The notes under the pieces were generated by a model. That model had not been told where the DNA came from and made no database searches. It saw only the letters and a list, made by a program, of their open reading frames with translations. A program made the translations under genes and the position numbers. 64,000 nt of DNA, taken from assembly GCA_024734555.1 (NCBI GenBank), contig JANPWX010000010.1, positions 2,572,777-2,636,776 on the forward strand. Direction: 5' to 3'. This DNA is from Trochalopteron elliotii. Its lineage: Eukaryota; Chordata; Aves; Passeriformes; Leiothrichidae. Position 1 is the first letter of the stretch, and every line of letters begins with the position of its first letter. Positions 22,963 to 33,764 of the stretch are shown here, piece after piece.

Positions 22963-24010
22963 TTGCCAGCAGAAATACCCCAAGATAGCCCTTTGGGGGT
23001 TATGTTAGCAAATTGGGATCTAGATCCTCATACAAGAAAAAAAGACAAAGTAAAGATGATTCAGTACTGTATGATTGAGTGGACAAAAAGGGAAATAAGA
23101 TCTGACCATGTTTATTGGCCTAGATATGGTTCTTTTGAAGGGTGGATTTGCCAGTCTTTAAATATATTTGTAAATTCAAAAGAACCATTTAATCCAGAGG
23201 AAAAAAAATATGCTACCTGCTGGAGAGGAGACATGGACCCTATGGGGATAAGAATTTTTAAAATATCAGAAACCCCAGAGACAGAGCAAGAGGAGGAAAA
23301 AAGAGAAAAGGGCTTAGATGTATTGAAAATCTTGCCTTCACCATCTCTGCCAGCCCCCCACACACCCCTGTTCCTGCGCCGGTCTCCTCCACCCCTGCCG
23401 GCACCCCCAGCCAACTCTGTTCCCCTGCTGGCCACTCCCCGTACGCAGCCATCCCACCAGCCCCTGTACCAGCGGCTGCCCCGCACGTCGCTGCCACGCT
23501 GCTGGCTGCCCAGCAATCCATGGCGGCTGCATCTGTGTTAGCTCCAGCCCAGACCACATGGCCTGAAGTGGCTCCGATAGACATGTCGGGACATGTCCCA
23601 GCCCCAGTTCCGGAGGCATGGCCTGCAGCAGTTCCGCCGGAAGCTCTGCCTGTCCCAGCCATGGCTGCCTCAGCCACCCTTCCCCCACCCGGGGCTGCTT
23701 TGGCTGTCCCGGCCCCAGTGGCTCTGCCCCTCATGGCTCCAGTTGTGCCGAGTGCAGCCAGCCAAGACCACGTGCAAAAAACCTATGTTCTGATTTGGTT
23801 TCCGCCAGGAAACTCTGTGGTTTCGGCTACAGCCCCTGCCAACCCCCTCCCCTTCTTGGAGGACTTAGCCCCGGGGCGGGCCCCTGCCCCTACCCCTCCC
23901 TCTCTACCACTCCCAGCAACTCCTGCCTTTGCCACCATCCCCGTGGTAACAACAGCTGCTGCTGGCCAGGGAGTTTCTCCTCTAAAAGGGGAAACACCAT
24001 ACCAACATAA
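22963..24010 (+). pseudogene. gag: ERV gag matrix and proline-rich region
   Basis: Reading from about 22963, the frame gives DSPLGVMLANWDLDPHTRKK, then MIQYCMIEWTKREI, WPRYGSFEGWICQSLNIFV and YATCWRGDMDP. These are class I matrix features (PLG near the N-terminus followed by an NW/LDP stretch). A strongly proline-, alanine- and serine-rich region follows (about 23330-24000), corresponding to p12-like sequence, with a frame change near 23520. No clear ATG with a myristoylation glycine was found; the first codon in this frame is TTG, so the true start is lost or lies upstream in another frame. Matrix normally targets gag to membrane. Confidence 0.82.
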
Positions 24011-24690
24011 GGATAAAATCCAAGAAAACTGGGATAAAGAGATTAATTTATTCCCATTACAAGAAATTCCTATAGGAGGGGGAAGCACAGGGTTTGTAAA
24101 TGACCCTTTGACTTCTTCAGAAGTCAGAAATTTTAAAAAAGAAATTAAAGGGTTGTTGGAAGATCCTGTAGGTGTTTTGGAGCAACTAGACCTCTTCTTG
24201 GGGCCCAATTTTTTTACATGGGGAGAGTTACAATCAATTATGAAGATTATTTTTTCCCAGGAAGAAAGGCAGATGATTAGAGCTGCTGCAATAAGGACTT
24301 GGGAAAGGGAAAACCCGCAGGGAGAACTGGGAGACCAAAAAATGCCAATAGAACCTCCAAATTGGAATCATAATGATGAGGCAGGATGGAGATCTATGAA
24401 TGATTCCTTTGATAATCAAAGGAATAAAAGAGGCTGTACCACGAGGTCAGAATGCCAGGAAAGCCTTTGAAGGACAGCAGGAAAAAGAGGAAACATCCAC
24501 AGAATGCAAGATTCAAGAGAAATATGAAACAATATTCTGGAATAGATCCTGAGACACCTGCTGGACAGGCTTTATTAAGAGTTAATTTCATTACTCATGC
24601 CTGGCCAGATATTAGAAAAAAGCTGGAAAAAATGGAAGACTGGCACGAAAGACCACTAAATGACTTATTAAGGGAGGCCTAAAAAGTTTA
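24011..24690 (+). pseudogene. gag: ERV gag capsid (class I)
   Basis: The capsid begins with FPLQEIPIGGGSTGFVNDPL, followed by TSSEVRNFKKEIKGLLEDP, EQLDLFLGPNFFTWGELQSI and SQEERQMIRAAAIRTW. A frameshift near 24450 separates the C-terminal piece, whose TPAGQALLRVNFITHAWPDI and LEKMEDWHERPLNDLLREA match the end of gammaretroviral CA. The major homology region falls in the broken part. The domain would form the viral core shell. The high residue-level similarity despite breaks points to a moderately young insertion. Confidence 0.9.
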
Positions 24691-24859
24691 TGTTAAAAGA
24701 GATGAAGAAAAAGCCAAAACAGAAGCAAAGATCATGGTAGCCATGATGCGAGAAAGTAATTTCCAAAAATAAACCAAAGCCCCCGGGTACCACTCCTAGA
24801 TATTCAGGTCTTAGAGACATGGAAAAGGAGAAAAACAGAGCTCCCGTATGAACAAAATC

Positions 24860-24932
24860 CCAGGAGCATTCTAAGAATGTCTGTTTCTTTTGTGGGAAGG
24901 AGGGACATTACAAACGTAAGTGTCCCCACTGA
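24860..24932 (+). pseudogene. gag: ERV gag nucleocapsid, single zinc knuckle
   Basis: At 24882-24923 the frame encodes CFFCGKEGHYKRKC, an intact CX2CX4HX4C zinc knuckle that would bind genomic RNA. A TGA at 24930-24932 ends gag two codons later. One knuckle, not two, fits class I. The protease continues in the same frame after this stop. Confidence 0.9.
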
Positions 24933-25413
24933 AAAAAGGATTTGAAAATTTTCAGAGAGATAAACCAAGAAGAAGAATAGGGAAGTCATAGGCTCGATTT
25001 TTTGGGGAACAAATACCATCAAGAGCCTTTGATAACTTTGAAAGTGGGTCCCCAGGGGGAGGAACTAGAATTTGTTGTAGATACAGGTGCCAAGAGGACA
25101 TGCTTATTAAATATTCCCACAGGTTATAAAGTAAGTAAAGACACTGTGAATGTATCGGGCAAAAGGAGAAAGTTTTACAGTTTCTGTTATTAAAAATGTG
25201 GTGATAGAAGGTGAAACTAGAATTTGGATGGGAGATGTCTTATTAGTCCCTGGGGCAGATAGTAACTTATTAGGGAGAGACTTACAAGTAGAACTGGGAA
25301 TAGGGGTCGTACCACAAAAAGGGAAAATGACAGCTAAAATTTTAAAACTTGACCAAAAGGATGAGGATAAAATTAAGAAGTTTGGGCTGGAGAAGGAAAT
25401 AGGGGAGGATTAA
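24933..25413 (+). pseudogene. pro: ERV protease (class I), frameshifted
   Basis: Directly after the gag TGA the same frame continues, hits another stop (TAG, 24978-24980) and then gives PLITLKVGPQGEELEFVVDT. The catalytic DTGA is at 25080-25091, followed by KRTCLL. A frameshift near 25150-25190 moves the C-terminal half to another frame, where VPGADSNLLGRDLQVELGI carries the family's LLGRDL motif. A TAA ends that frame at about 25411. In gammaretroviruses pro is made by readthrough of the gag stop. The extra stop and the frameshift show this copy is dead. Confidence 0.88.
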
Positions 25414-25429
25414 ACCCATAGGTTTAATC

Positions 25430-26690
25430 CATAGACCCCATAAGGGTCACAATTGAAAGAGAAGAATGTCCTATACTTGTATGTCAGTACCCTATATCCT
25501 TAGAAGGGCGAGAAGGTTTGAAGCCAGTAATAGAAGGACTAATAAAGGATGGGACATTAGAACCTTGTATGTCTCCTCATAATACCCCTATTCTGTCACT
25601 AAAGAAGCCTGATGGAAATTACAGATTAGTACAAGACTTACGGGAGGTTAACAAAAGAACTCAGACCCATTATCCAGTGGTACCCAATCCTTATACTGTT
25701 CTAAGTAAGGTCTCACCCTAGCATCAGTGGTTTAGTGTGGTGGATCTAAAAGATGGTTTTTGGGCTTGTTCATTAGCCGAGGAAAGCCAAAATATCTTTG
25801 CCTTTGAATGGGAAAATCCACATACTGGAAGGAAGCAGCAACTAAGATGGACAAGATTGCCTCAAGGTTTTTCTGAGTCTCCCAACTTATTTGGACAAAC
25901 TTTAGAGACAATATTACAAACTTTCCCCACTCCTCCTGGAATACAAATTATACAGTATGTGGATGATCTCTTATTATCAGGGGAAGCTAAAGTTGAAGTC
26001 AGGGAAGCTACCATAAAACTTTTGAATTTTCTTGAGGAAAAAGGACTAAGAGTATCAAAAGGGAAACTGCAGTTTGTAGAACCTGAAGTGAAATATCTTG
26101 GACACTTAATAAGCAAAGGTAGCCCAAAACTGAACCCTGAGAGGATTGCAGGAATTTTATCCCTCCCCTCTCCCTCTTCAAAGAAGGAAATAAGAAAACT
26201 ACTTGGATTATTGAGATATTGTAGATTATGGATTGAAGGGTATACACAGGCAGTAAAATTTTTATATGGAAAACTGACAGAGGGAGATAATATAAAGTGG
26301 ACCAAGCAAGATGATGATAAATTAGAAGAATTGAAGTCAAAACTAGCCTCAGTGCCAGCTTTGAGCTTACTCTCATTAGAAAAACCTTTTCATCTGTATG
26401 TGAATGTAGAAAGTGGAGTAGCTCATGGAGTCCTGGTTGAAGAGTGGGGAGGAGTGAAGAGACCAATAGCTTATTTATCAAAGATGTTGGACCCAGTGAG
26501 CCATGGCTGGCCAGTATGTATTCAAGCTATAGCAGCTACTGCAGTCCTGGTAGAAGAGAGCCAGGACTCTCCTCCTCTTAAGTAAACTTACTTTTGGAAG
26601 TAAACTAGTTGTGTGTACACCTCATGCAATTCAAAATGTATTAAACCAGCGGCTGAAAAATGGTTTACAGGCTCTAGGACGCTGAAATAT
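25430..26690 (+). pseudogene. pol: ERV reverse transcriptase (class I), one nonsense codon in the main frame
   Basis: The RT is nearly continuous. ISLEGREGLKPVIEGLIKDG and SPHNTPILSLKKPDGNYRLV (fingers) are followed by QDLREVNKRT. A TAG at 25719-25721 interrupts the frame just before WFSVVDLKDGFWACSLAEES. LPQGFSESPNLFGQTLE and the catalytic YVDD at 25956-25967 follow, then KVKYLGHLIS-type sequence and the thumb. The frame stays open to 26585, then shifts into the connection region (LLLSKLTFGSKLVVCTPHAI). YVDD is the usual class I active site. This is the best-preserved retroviral gene in the window. Confidence 0.93.
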
Positions 26691-26739
26691 GAAGCAATCC
26701 TGATAGACAGTGATGACCTGACATAAGAAGTAAACAAGA

Positions 26740-27430
26740 GTTTAAATCCAGCACAATTTTTATATGGAGAACCAAAAAGTGACTTAACACATAATTGTTT
26801 AGAAGTTATCCAATACCAAACTAAGGTACAGGAAGATCTTGAAGAGCAAGCCCTTTCAGAAGGGGAAACAATATATGTGGATGGTTCTTCCAGGGGTATA
26901 CAAGGGAGAAGAATGTCAGGGTATGCTTTGGTTGATGGGGAAAAAAATGCAAACCATTGAGAAAGGAATGTTACCTTCAAACTGGTCAGCTCAAGCTTGT
27001 GAATTATATGCTCTCTTAGAGCATATAGAGCACTAGAATATTTGGCACACAAGAAAGGAACTATAGATGCTGGTTCAAAATATGCCTTTGGAGTAGTACA
27101 CATTTTTGGGAAAATTTGGGAAGAACGGGGATTACTCAATTCAAAAGGAAAGGGGTTGTTACATGAGGGTCTTATTTTGGAGGTCTTAGAGGCATTAAAA
27201 TTGCCTGAGGAGATAGCTGTAGTATATGTCAAAGGACATCAAAAGGGAATGACCTCTGAAATAATGGGAAATAATCTGGCAGATCAAGAAGTTAAGGATA
27301 CAGCAGAGAATAGGGCTCAAAAGGTTAAGCTAATTCTGACTTCAAATGAGGAGGAATTGGAAACTCCAAAATTCAGTGAAGCGGAAGAAGAAGAATTAAA
27401 TAAGATAGGGGGAAAGTCAGATGAATCAGG
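26740..27430 (+). pseudogene. pol: ERV RNase H, catalytic residue lost
   Basis: The first RNase H strand is visible as TIYVDGSSRG (aspartate codon at 26880-26882). The frame then stops at about 26958 and the continuing sequence LPSNWSAQACELYALL appears in another frame. A third segment (about 27040-27455) reads DAGSKYAFGVVHIFGKIWEE and IAVVYVKGHQKG. The family normally has TDSKYA here, so the catalytic aspartate is replaced by glycine. RNase H would degrade the RNA strand during reverse transcription. Confidence 0.85.
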
Positions 27431-27433
27431 GAG

Positions 27434-27705
27434 ATGGAAACTAAGAAAATATTAGAAAACATGCATCAAAAGACCCATTGGGGTACTCAAGCTTTGTGTG
27501 ATCACTTTCTAAGAAATTATGGGTGTATTGGGATTTTTGGATTGGCAAAAGAAGTAACTGAAAGATATATAATTTGCCAGAAGGTAAATAAAAAGGTAAT
27601 GAGAAAAACAACATTAGGAGGTTGAGAGTTAGCTCCCCAACCATTTCAAAGTATCCAAGTGGATTTTACTGAACTCCCTCAAGTACAAAAATGGAAGTTA
27701 GAAAA
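27434..27705 (+). pseudogene. pol: ERV integrase N-terminus, truncated
   Basis: After a frame change, HQKTHWGTQALCDHFLRNYG gives the HX3H half of the zinc-binding HHCC domain. YIICQKVNKK gives the cysteine half, with one of the two cysteines replaced. QPFQSIQVDFTELPQVQKWK begins the catalytic core (first aspartate in VDF), then similarity stops at about 27705. The remaining core, the C-terminal domain, env and 3' LTR are absent. This breakpoint ends the provirus. Confidence 0.88.
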
Positions 27706-28030
27706 TTAGAACAAGAGAACAAGAGAAGTTTCAGGGCTGTTTTTCTCTTGTTTGCTAGCTTCTCCCAGAAACTTCCATTGTCTCTTTTAAAGTAGATTTC
27801 TAAGCTGTATAAAACCAAAACTTATGTTATTAAGTCTTTACCAGTTACCTCTAGAAAAATAACAATATTATTTTTATAACATTCATGACAAATACTTGCT
27901 GCATGTCAGCACACAATATGCTGCTACAAGCACCGGTCTGCTTTCACAGAGAATCTCAACATGTGAACTATGCGTGTTTTCACTGAAGATGTTAAGGCAG
28001 TTTTGGGCTCTAATGACTAAAGCATATTTA
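27706..28030. other. Unrecognised sequence after the provirus break
   Basis: This stretch has no retroviral similarity. Near the junction the 10-mer aacaagagaa (27718-27727) is followed by its reverse complement (27743-27752), a possible hairpin with a 15-base loop. Confidence 0.5.
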
Positions 28031-28272
28031 TCACAGAATCATAGACTGGTTTGAGTTGGAAGGGACTTTACAGACCATCCAGTTCCAACCCCGTGCCATG
28101 GACAGCGACACCTCCCACTAGACCAGGTTGCTCCAAGCCCCATCCAACCTGGACTTGAACACTTCCAGTGGTGGGGCAGCCACAGCTTCTCTGGGTAAAC
28201 TGTGCCAGGGCCTCACTACTCTCACAGGAAAGAATTTTTCTTCCTAAAAGTTCTATTTAGTCTAAATCCTTA
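28031..28272 (-). mobile_element. CR1 LINE 3' end
   Basis: Minus-strand CR1 terminus: the plus strand starts tcacagaatcatagactggt, followed by ttggaagggac and the complement of the GGCTGCCCCACCACTGGAAG block. About 240 bp remain, with a short tail. Confidence 0.9.
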
Positions 28273-30404
28273 ATTACCACAATATAAATCCTTTGAGACA
28301 AACTACACTGGCCACAGAGCAGGAACAATGGCTGCAAACAAGACAAAACACATTTACTTTTTTTCCCTTGGCTATTATTGTGGAAAAAAAGGGAAATCAT
28401 TATTTAGAAGACTGGAAATAATGTACTGCCTATGATCTGAGCCTTGTGATAATCACAGTGTTTATTAGAATGTGGTAAACAAACCATCCTAAAGCCCACA
28501 AAGACAAATGCCCATGTATTTATATTACAAAATAGGAATGTTGCCATCTGATGACTTGTAAGAAAAAAATCAAAGAAACAAGTACATGTAGGAGAAAGTA
28601 AGTAAAAAGTCCATTGCTTTAAAATTCAGTAGATCAAATGCATTACCTGCCATATATTTAAATCAATTGAGTCATATCATAAATTGAGTGGTTAATTGAA
28701 CAGAAATGATGAGGGGGAATTAGGTTTCTGTTTTTTTAATGAAAGGAAAAAGCAGTCTATCCTAAGGAACGAATGAACAGAACAAAGAGTTTAAGAATGT
28801 GAAAAGCTTATTCATTCTTTTACATCAAACAAATAGAAAAACAGGTTCATTCTGAGCTGGTTGTGAGACAACCTGCTTGCTTATGCTTCACAAACCCTGC
28901 ATCCACAGGATCCTTGATGAGCTCTCATTAGGCAGCTTCTCCAGTGTACTACATAAGCAAAGTGAAACAGAGGTGCCTACTTGGAGTCTAACTGCTCTAG
29001 ACTACTCCACTAGAAACTATCCTCCTTGTAAACCTTGTAAAAGGTAATGAATCATTTCAGTGATGTGATCATGAACTGAGCATGAGTTACATCATAATAA
29101 TCCATGCTCAACATCTGAAAATTTAAGTTGTGAGAAAATTAAATTAAAAAGTGGAAGAGACAGGAGCTAAGTAGCTACTTGGACTCACTTCCCTCTCCTA
29201 AATCAAAACCAAGCAGCTTTGTGGATGTTGGAAAGATGTAGCATAAAGAAGGTATTGTATGACTCATCATTGTGTGATGCTCATCACAAATGTGAATGAT
29301 TTCTAAGCAGTGAGAAATCAAAGCACTGATAAGAAACTGACAGCTGCACCAAGCATAAAATTTCTGTACTCTGTATGGCATGCAAGTCAGCAGAACAAAG
29401 ATTCTGATGTATACAGCCCTTAAGCCTGTTATGTCTTGATCCATCTCGTATACATGGGGGCTGAAGAAATTTTTCTTCTTCCTTCAACACACTGTCTACT
29501 GACATACATGGTAGGACACATGGCAGGTAGAAGGCTGTTCTCAGCTCTTTCATCCCTGTCCTGCACAGAGAGGGTACACAAAAGTCAGACTATTATGAGC
29601 CCTGTGATCTAATTCTTCAGCAATGTACAAGCTGGAAAAATCATGTTGCACAGGTGGTAGCATCATTCCAGATCTTCCTTCTTCAATTTCTAAACTATTA
29701 ATATTAAGTATTTATAGGTATGTTACAAATGAAATTGTTATTTGCAAAGTATTTTTTCCAGCTAAGAAGTTTAATAGATCAATGAATTAGCAAATAGAAG
29801 GAAGCAGAAAATGTAAACTTGTGTTTACATTAGACATTCACTTTTATGTGTGTTTATAGCTGGTTTATCTAAGAGCAACATCCTATAATTTATTATTCAT
29901 CCATATTAATGAACCTTTTGTCACTTAATTTTGATAAAGATTTTTGCTCACAACATAAATTAAGTACAACATTTGAAGGAGGTTTTGAGAATATCAAGAA
30001 GCTAAAACTGAATATTGCTATTGACAAGGGAAGAGTACATTACAGAGAAGACATGCCCTGTGTTTGTAAAGAAAAACAGGCAGTTAAATACAAATAGAAG
30101 TTATTTTGCATACTGCCATTAAATCAGCCATAAAGTAAATCCTTCTATGCACCATCTGAAACCCATACTCCAGGTAGACACTCACAGAAGGCACTAGACA
30201 ACCACTGGCAGATCTGCATGTGTTAAGAGACTGTAGTGGTAGTTGCGGGCTTGGTTGACACAGGTGGATGCTGCTATTACCCTCTGTTATATGTGAAATA
30301 TCGAAGCTCCCATTCAGCCTGTTTACTTCAAGACAATGGCCTGATCACCAGGGTAATGGCTGTCAATCAGGGGAGAAGAAAAAAAAAAGAAATTTCCACC
30401 CATA
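28273..30404. other. Unrecognised AT-rich stretch
   Basis: No gene or known repeat was recognised, and there is no frame with domain content. Confidence 0.5.
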
Positions 30405-30528
30405 GGGATTTTTCAAGACCTGCCTGCAGAAAGCCCTGAGGCAGCCTGGCCTGATCCCAGAGTTGGTCCTGCTTTGGGCACAGGGTTGGACCAGACACCC
30501 TTCCCATCTAAAGGATTTCATTAGAAAG
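30405..30528 (+). mobile_element. CR1 LINE 3' fragment, old
   Basis: The plus strand reads tttttcaagacctgcctgca, gccctgaggcagcctggcct and tggtcctgctttgggca. This is the CR1 3' UTR block (fragment of the form caagaccagactggat...gagcaacctggtctga). It lacks the octamer tail and is diverged. Confidence 0.75.
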
Positions 30529-32247
30529 GAAGCATAGGAACAAGAAGCCATAAACCCTTTTCTTGTAACTGTGAAAAAGATGAGAAAGCATATAATATGA
30601 GTACCTATATGTCCAGTATAGTAATCTCACAAAATATGAGGAAAACACATTCCAGAGTACCTTACCAAGGACGTCTCATACTTGGTAGTCAAAACTACCA
30701 ACAGAATACATAACATTTTTTCTTGAATGATTTTTAAGAGAAAAACTATTCTTGATCTATTCTTGCAAGGAAATAAGGAAAACAATCATTAAAGACAGGT
30801 AAGGGACTTAGAATCCGAACTGGAGGAAGACATGGAGCCACAAGTAAGTTCCTGAGCCCTAAAGAGGCAGAATTTTTGTCATGGCTTTATCTTAATTTTA
30901 TTTAAGATTTCATTCAGACAGAATATAGCTTGAGGAGCTGTATAATTGTCAGATCCCTTCCAAGATACCCAGCTCTTTCGATTGCAGTACATGAGGAGCC
31001 AGTACATACCATTGTTCCACTGAGGCCAAGAGCCTAGATATTCACTGGGGCATCATCCCAACTGTGAGAACACTTTTGTCCCACCACTGCTGGACATCAA
31101 AACAAATACCAAATAAATAAATAAAGTAAAAAGCCATGGTCTTTCTACTCACTTTCAGGCCTCATTTTTTAATGTTATTTTAAAACACCATTTATGTCTA
31201 GTCTAAATGGGTAAATAGGAACAGGAAGTTTACAAACCAAATTTTAGGTTGCAAAAAATAGGTTTTAGTTAACTAAATTATGTTCTGGAATGCTAAACAT
31301 TGGTATGTTTTTCTTACACAGAGACTCTTTAATTGCATGCCCTGGACCATCATAGTCATCTGGAGTCAGAGTCTGGAGTGGCAGAGAGGTTTCTCTCTCT
31401 TTTCTGTTTACAACCCATAGGCAACTTCTGAAGGGGGAAGTCTACACTTACACATTGAAAGTGTGGGCCCAGTCCATGTCTTCAGTCATGTACCTGGCCA
31501 CATGCTGCTCTCAGTCATGGCTACTTAAGAGGAGTTACAGACCCATGACCATATTGTGAGAGTAAATCCCTGTGCTTGGTACTCTGTCTGCTACTCACTG
31601 AGTCACATAAGAATAGACGATTAAATAGATGATAGGCACTTCCCTCTGCTCAAGAGTATTTTTATTCAAATATGTGAGAAAAAGTTTGTCAGGATTTCTT
31701 GGTGGACTGGAACGCCTGAGAAATTAGCTAAGTTTGAGAATCTGCATATAGGTGACTTTTTGTCATTTCTATCCCCTGACTTAACACCTCTTAGGAGTGC
31801 TAAGGTGTCAGCTTTGCTGGGAATAAATTCCCTATTATGCTTGGGGTGGGGGGGCGATTCAAAGCCAGACTGGAGCAGCAGGAGTTTCTCAGCAGGGGAG
31901 GACTGTAGGGGACCACTCATCACAGGCCTCCTGACAGAACCTCACAGTAGATCCATGAAACAGCCAGGAAGTTGTCCAAGCACTCATGCACATGTACACA
32001 CAGAAAAGTTACATTTTAAACATGCATCCAAATCAAGAAGTCTTAAAGCAGCCTAACCTATACAGTAACCAGGCCTGGGGAGTTCAAAGAAAAGGATTTT
32101 CAAGTTTTGAAGAATCCCTTATTTCTCTCTCTAACAGAAAGACAATGGCATTGCTCTCACCTTGATCGCAGGAATCAGTGGCCCTGTGCTGCCTTGATTT
32201 TTCAGCCTTCTGATGGTTTTACATTTTTACTGAAGCTTTCTTACGCT
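30529..32247. other. Unrecognised stretch
   Basis: Nothing nameable was seen. A short AAATA repeat lies near 31110. Confidence 0.5.
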
Positions 32248-32479
32248 TGTAACAAAAACAAAGACTGATATTTTGTAAATATGCATTCTTCCCCAGGGGG
32301 AAGGACAAAATAGATAAACTTCTAAGTTGACCACTGGGGTCAGAGAGATGTTACTCTTGTCCTCCAATCCCTGAAAAAATTCCAAACCCTATTTAAACAC
32401 CAAATCATAATAAACTTCCTCTTTCTCTCCTCACTTCTCAACTTAACAGGTGAATGTAGTTCTTTTGTGTCCTCTAACA
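32248..32479 (+). mobile_element. LTR candidate
   Basis: It starts TGTAACAAAAAC, has AATAAACTTCC at about 32409 and ends CTCTAACA, giving 232 bp with U3-R-U5-like spacing. The flanks acgct and acacc are only a weak duplication match. Confidence 0.42.
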
Positions 32480-32954
32480 ACACCCCTGCAGTTGGCAACA
32501 GAAACCAAATGGCATTTTCTGGTCAGTCAGGAAGCAAGGAGAAAGGTCTCAATCAACCACAGATAATGTCCACAGATCAGTTTTAAAGCAACGAATAACA
32601 ATTTCCTGAGGACTGAGGCCTGCAAATGCTGAAGATTTTTTTTTAATGAAAATAGTTAATTTGAATTTGTTCAAGTCAACAGTTTCTGAACCAAACCAAA
32701 CCAAACCAAACAAACTCCACAAAACAACTAAAACCTAATGCTTATGTTTCATGAGAAAATAGGAAAAACAAAATTTAATGGCTTCACTTATGAAGGAAGG
32801 GTAAATTTCACATTCTGAAGTACTCTCCTTAGGTGGGCTCTGATGTCAAATGTTCCTGTAAGCTAGTGTCCCCGTTCTGTGGCCCCAGAAACATTCATCC
32901 CAGTAAGAACCTCAGCAACTTAGTATTTTAAAGGCGAAAAGTGAATTGCAAAGG

Positions 32955-33145
32955 GTTGTGGTTTTTTGTTTTGGTTTGGTTTTGTTTGTTTGTTTGTTTG
33001 TTTGTTTGTTTGTTTGTTTTGGGGGTTTTTTGTTTGTTTTTTGTTTTTTTGGTTGGTTGGTTTGGGGTTTGTTGTTTTGTTTTGAGGGTGGTTTATGAGG
33101 GTTTTTTTGTTTGGTTTGGGGTATTCTGGGGGGGGGTTGTTCCTA
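32955..33145. repeat. G/T-rich low-complexity tract with (GTTT)n
   Basis: An uninterrupted G/T-dominated tract contains about nine GTTT units, several runs of four or more Gs and a run of eight Gs at its right end. The complement is A/C-rich. The overlapping frames are compositional. Confidence 0.92.
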
Positions 33146-33764
33146 ATTATTTCCTGGAAGTCAAAAATATATGCTTGGTCTTTATCCAGTACGGAAACAC
33201 ACTCATTGAAGTTTTCATTATTTCTTTCTAGCGCTTGCACTTTTTTTAGATTTAAAAATAATTGAAGAGGTGGTTTTAATAAAAATTGGCAAATTATGAA
33301 CAAATGTCTCAAAGCTACTTATGTAAGCCGATAATGTGTACAAACACAATAACCTTGCAATCTTTTGGTTTATTTCAGTAAACTCTGATTAAAAGCTTCT
33401 TATATAGTTTAGGTATTTGGTTAAAATAATTGTGGAAAAGCTCTAGTTACTTTGCAAAGTCAGATACAGAGAAAGTAATTTCTATGACAAAAGTGTTTGC
33501 TGAAGGAAGAAAGGGAAATTCATCTCTGTACGTGTTCTTGCTCTAACTTGGAAATACTGTTGGTGCATAATCCCATGATCGAATCTCAGTGACTTGATTA
33601 CTAAATATCAAAGTTCAAGATAAATTAACTTCCTTCTTCATAAGAGTTATGTTTTCTGCTCTAGGATTAGGAAAAGACTTTTTAGAAACTAACAAAGAAA
33701 TAAGCTTTATGGAAGGCCTGTGTAGTGATTTCACATTCGCCAAATTCTGTTTTGCCTAATTTAG
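33146..33764. other. Unrecognised stretch
   Basis: Nothing recognisable was seen. Confidence 0.5.

Larger units (their letters stand above)
20968..27705 (+). mobile_element. Class I (gammaretrovirus-like) ERV provirus, 3'-truncated
   Basis: Plus-strand order is 5' LTR, Pro-like primer site, long leader, gag (MA, proline-rich, CA, one zinc knuckle), protease, RT, RNase H and the N-terminus of integrase. A single CX2CX4HX4C knuckle, a gag-pro junction in one frame across a stop, and CA motifs such as GFVNDPLTSSEVRNFKKE are class I traits. Integrase stops after its early core (FTELPQVQKWK near 27695), and no env or 3' LTR follows, so roughly the last third is missing. Multiple stops and frameshifts make it defective. 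A solo LTR of the same family at 51348-51895 shows the family was mobile in this genome. Confidence 0.92.

Noticed and set aside
23112..23734. Open frames antisense to the proline-rich gag region
   Set aside because: GC-rich repetitive codons in gag create low-complexity open frames on the opposite strand.
26588..27232. A 214-codon open frame antisense to the class I pol gene
   Set aside because: It overlaps RNase H coding on the other strand and shows no domain; a shadow of pol. The same holds for 25862-26305 and 26008-26481.
32920..33312. A 130-codon minus-strand frame rich in K/N/P/T
   Set aside because: It derives from the G/T-rich low-complexity tract.
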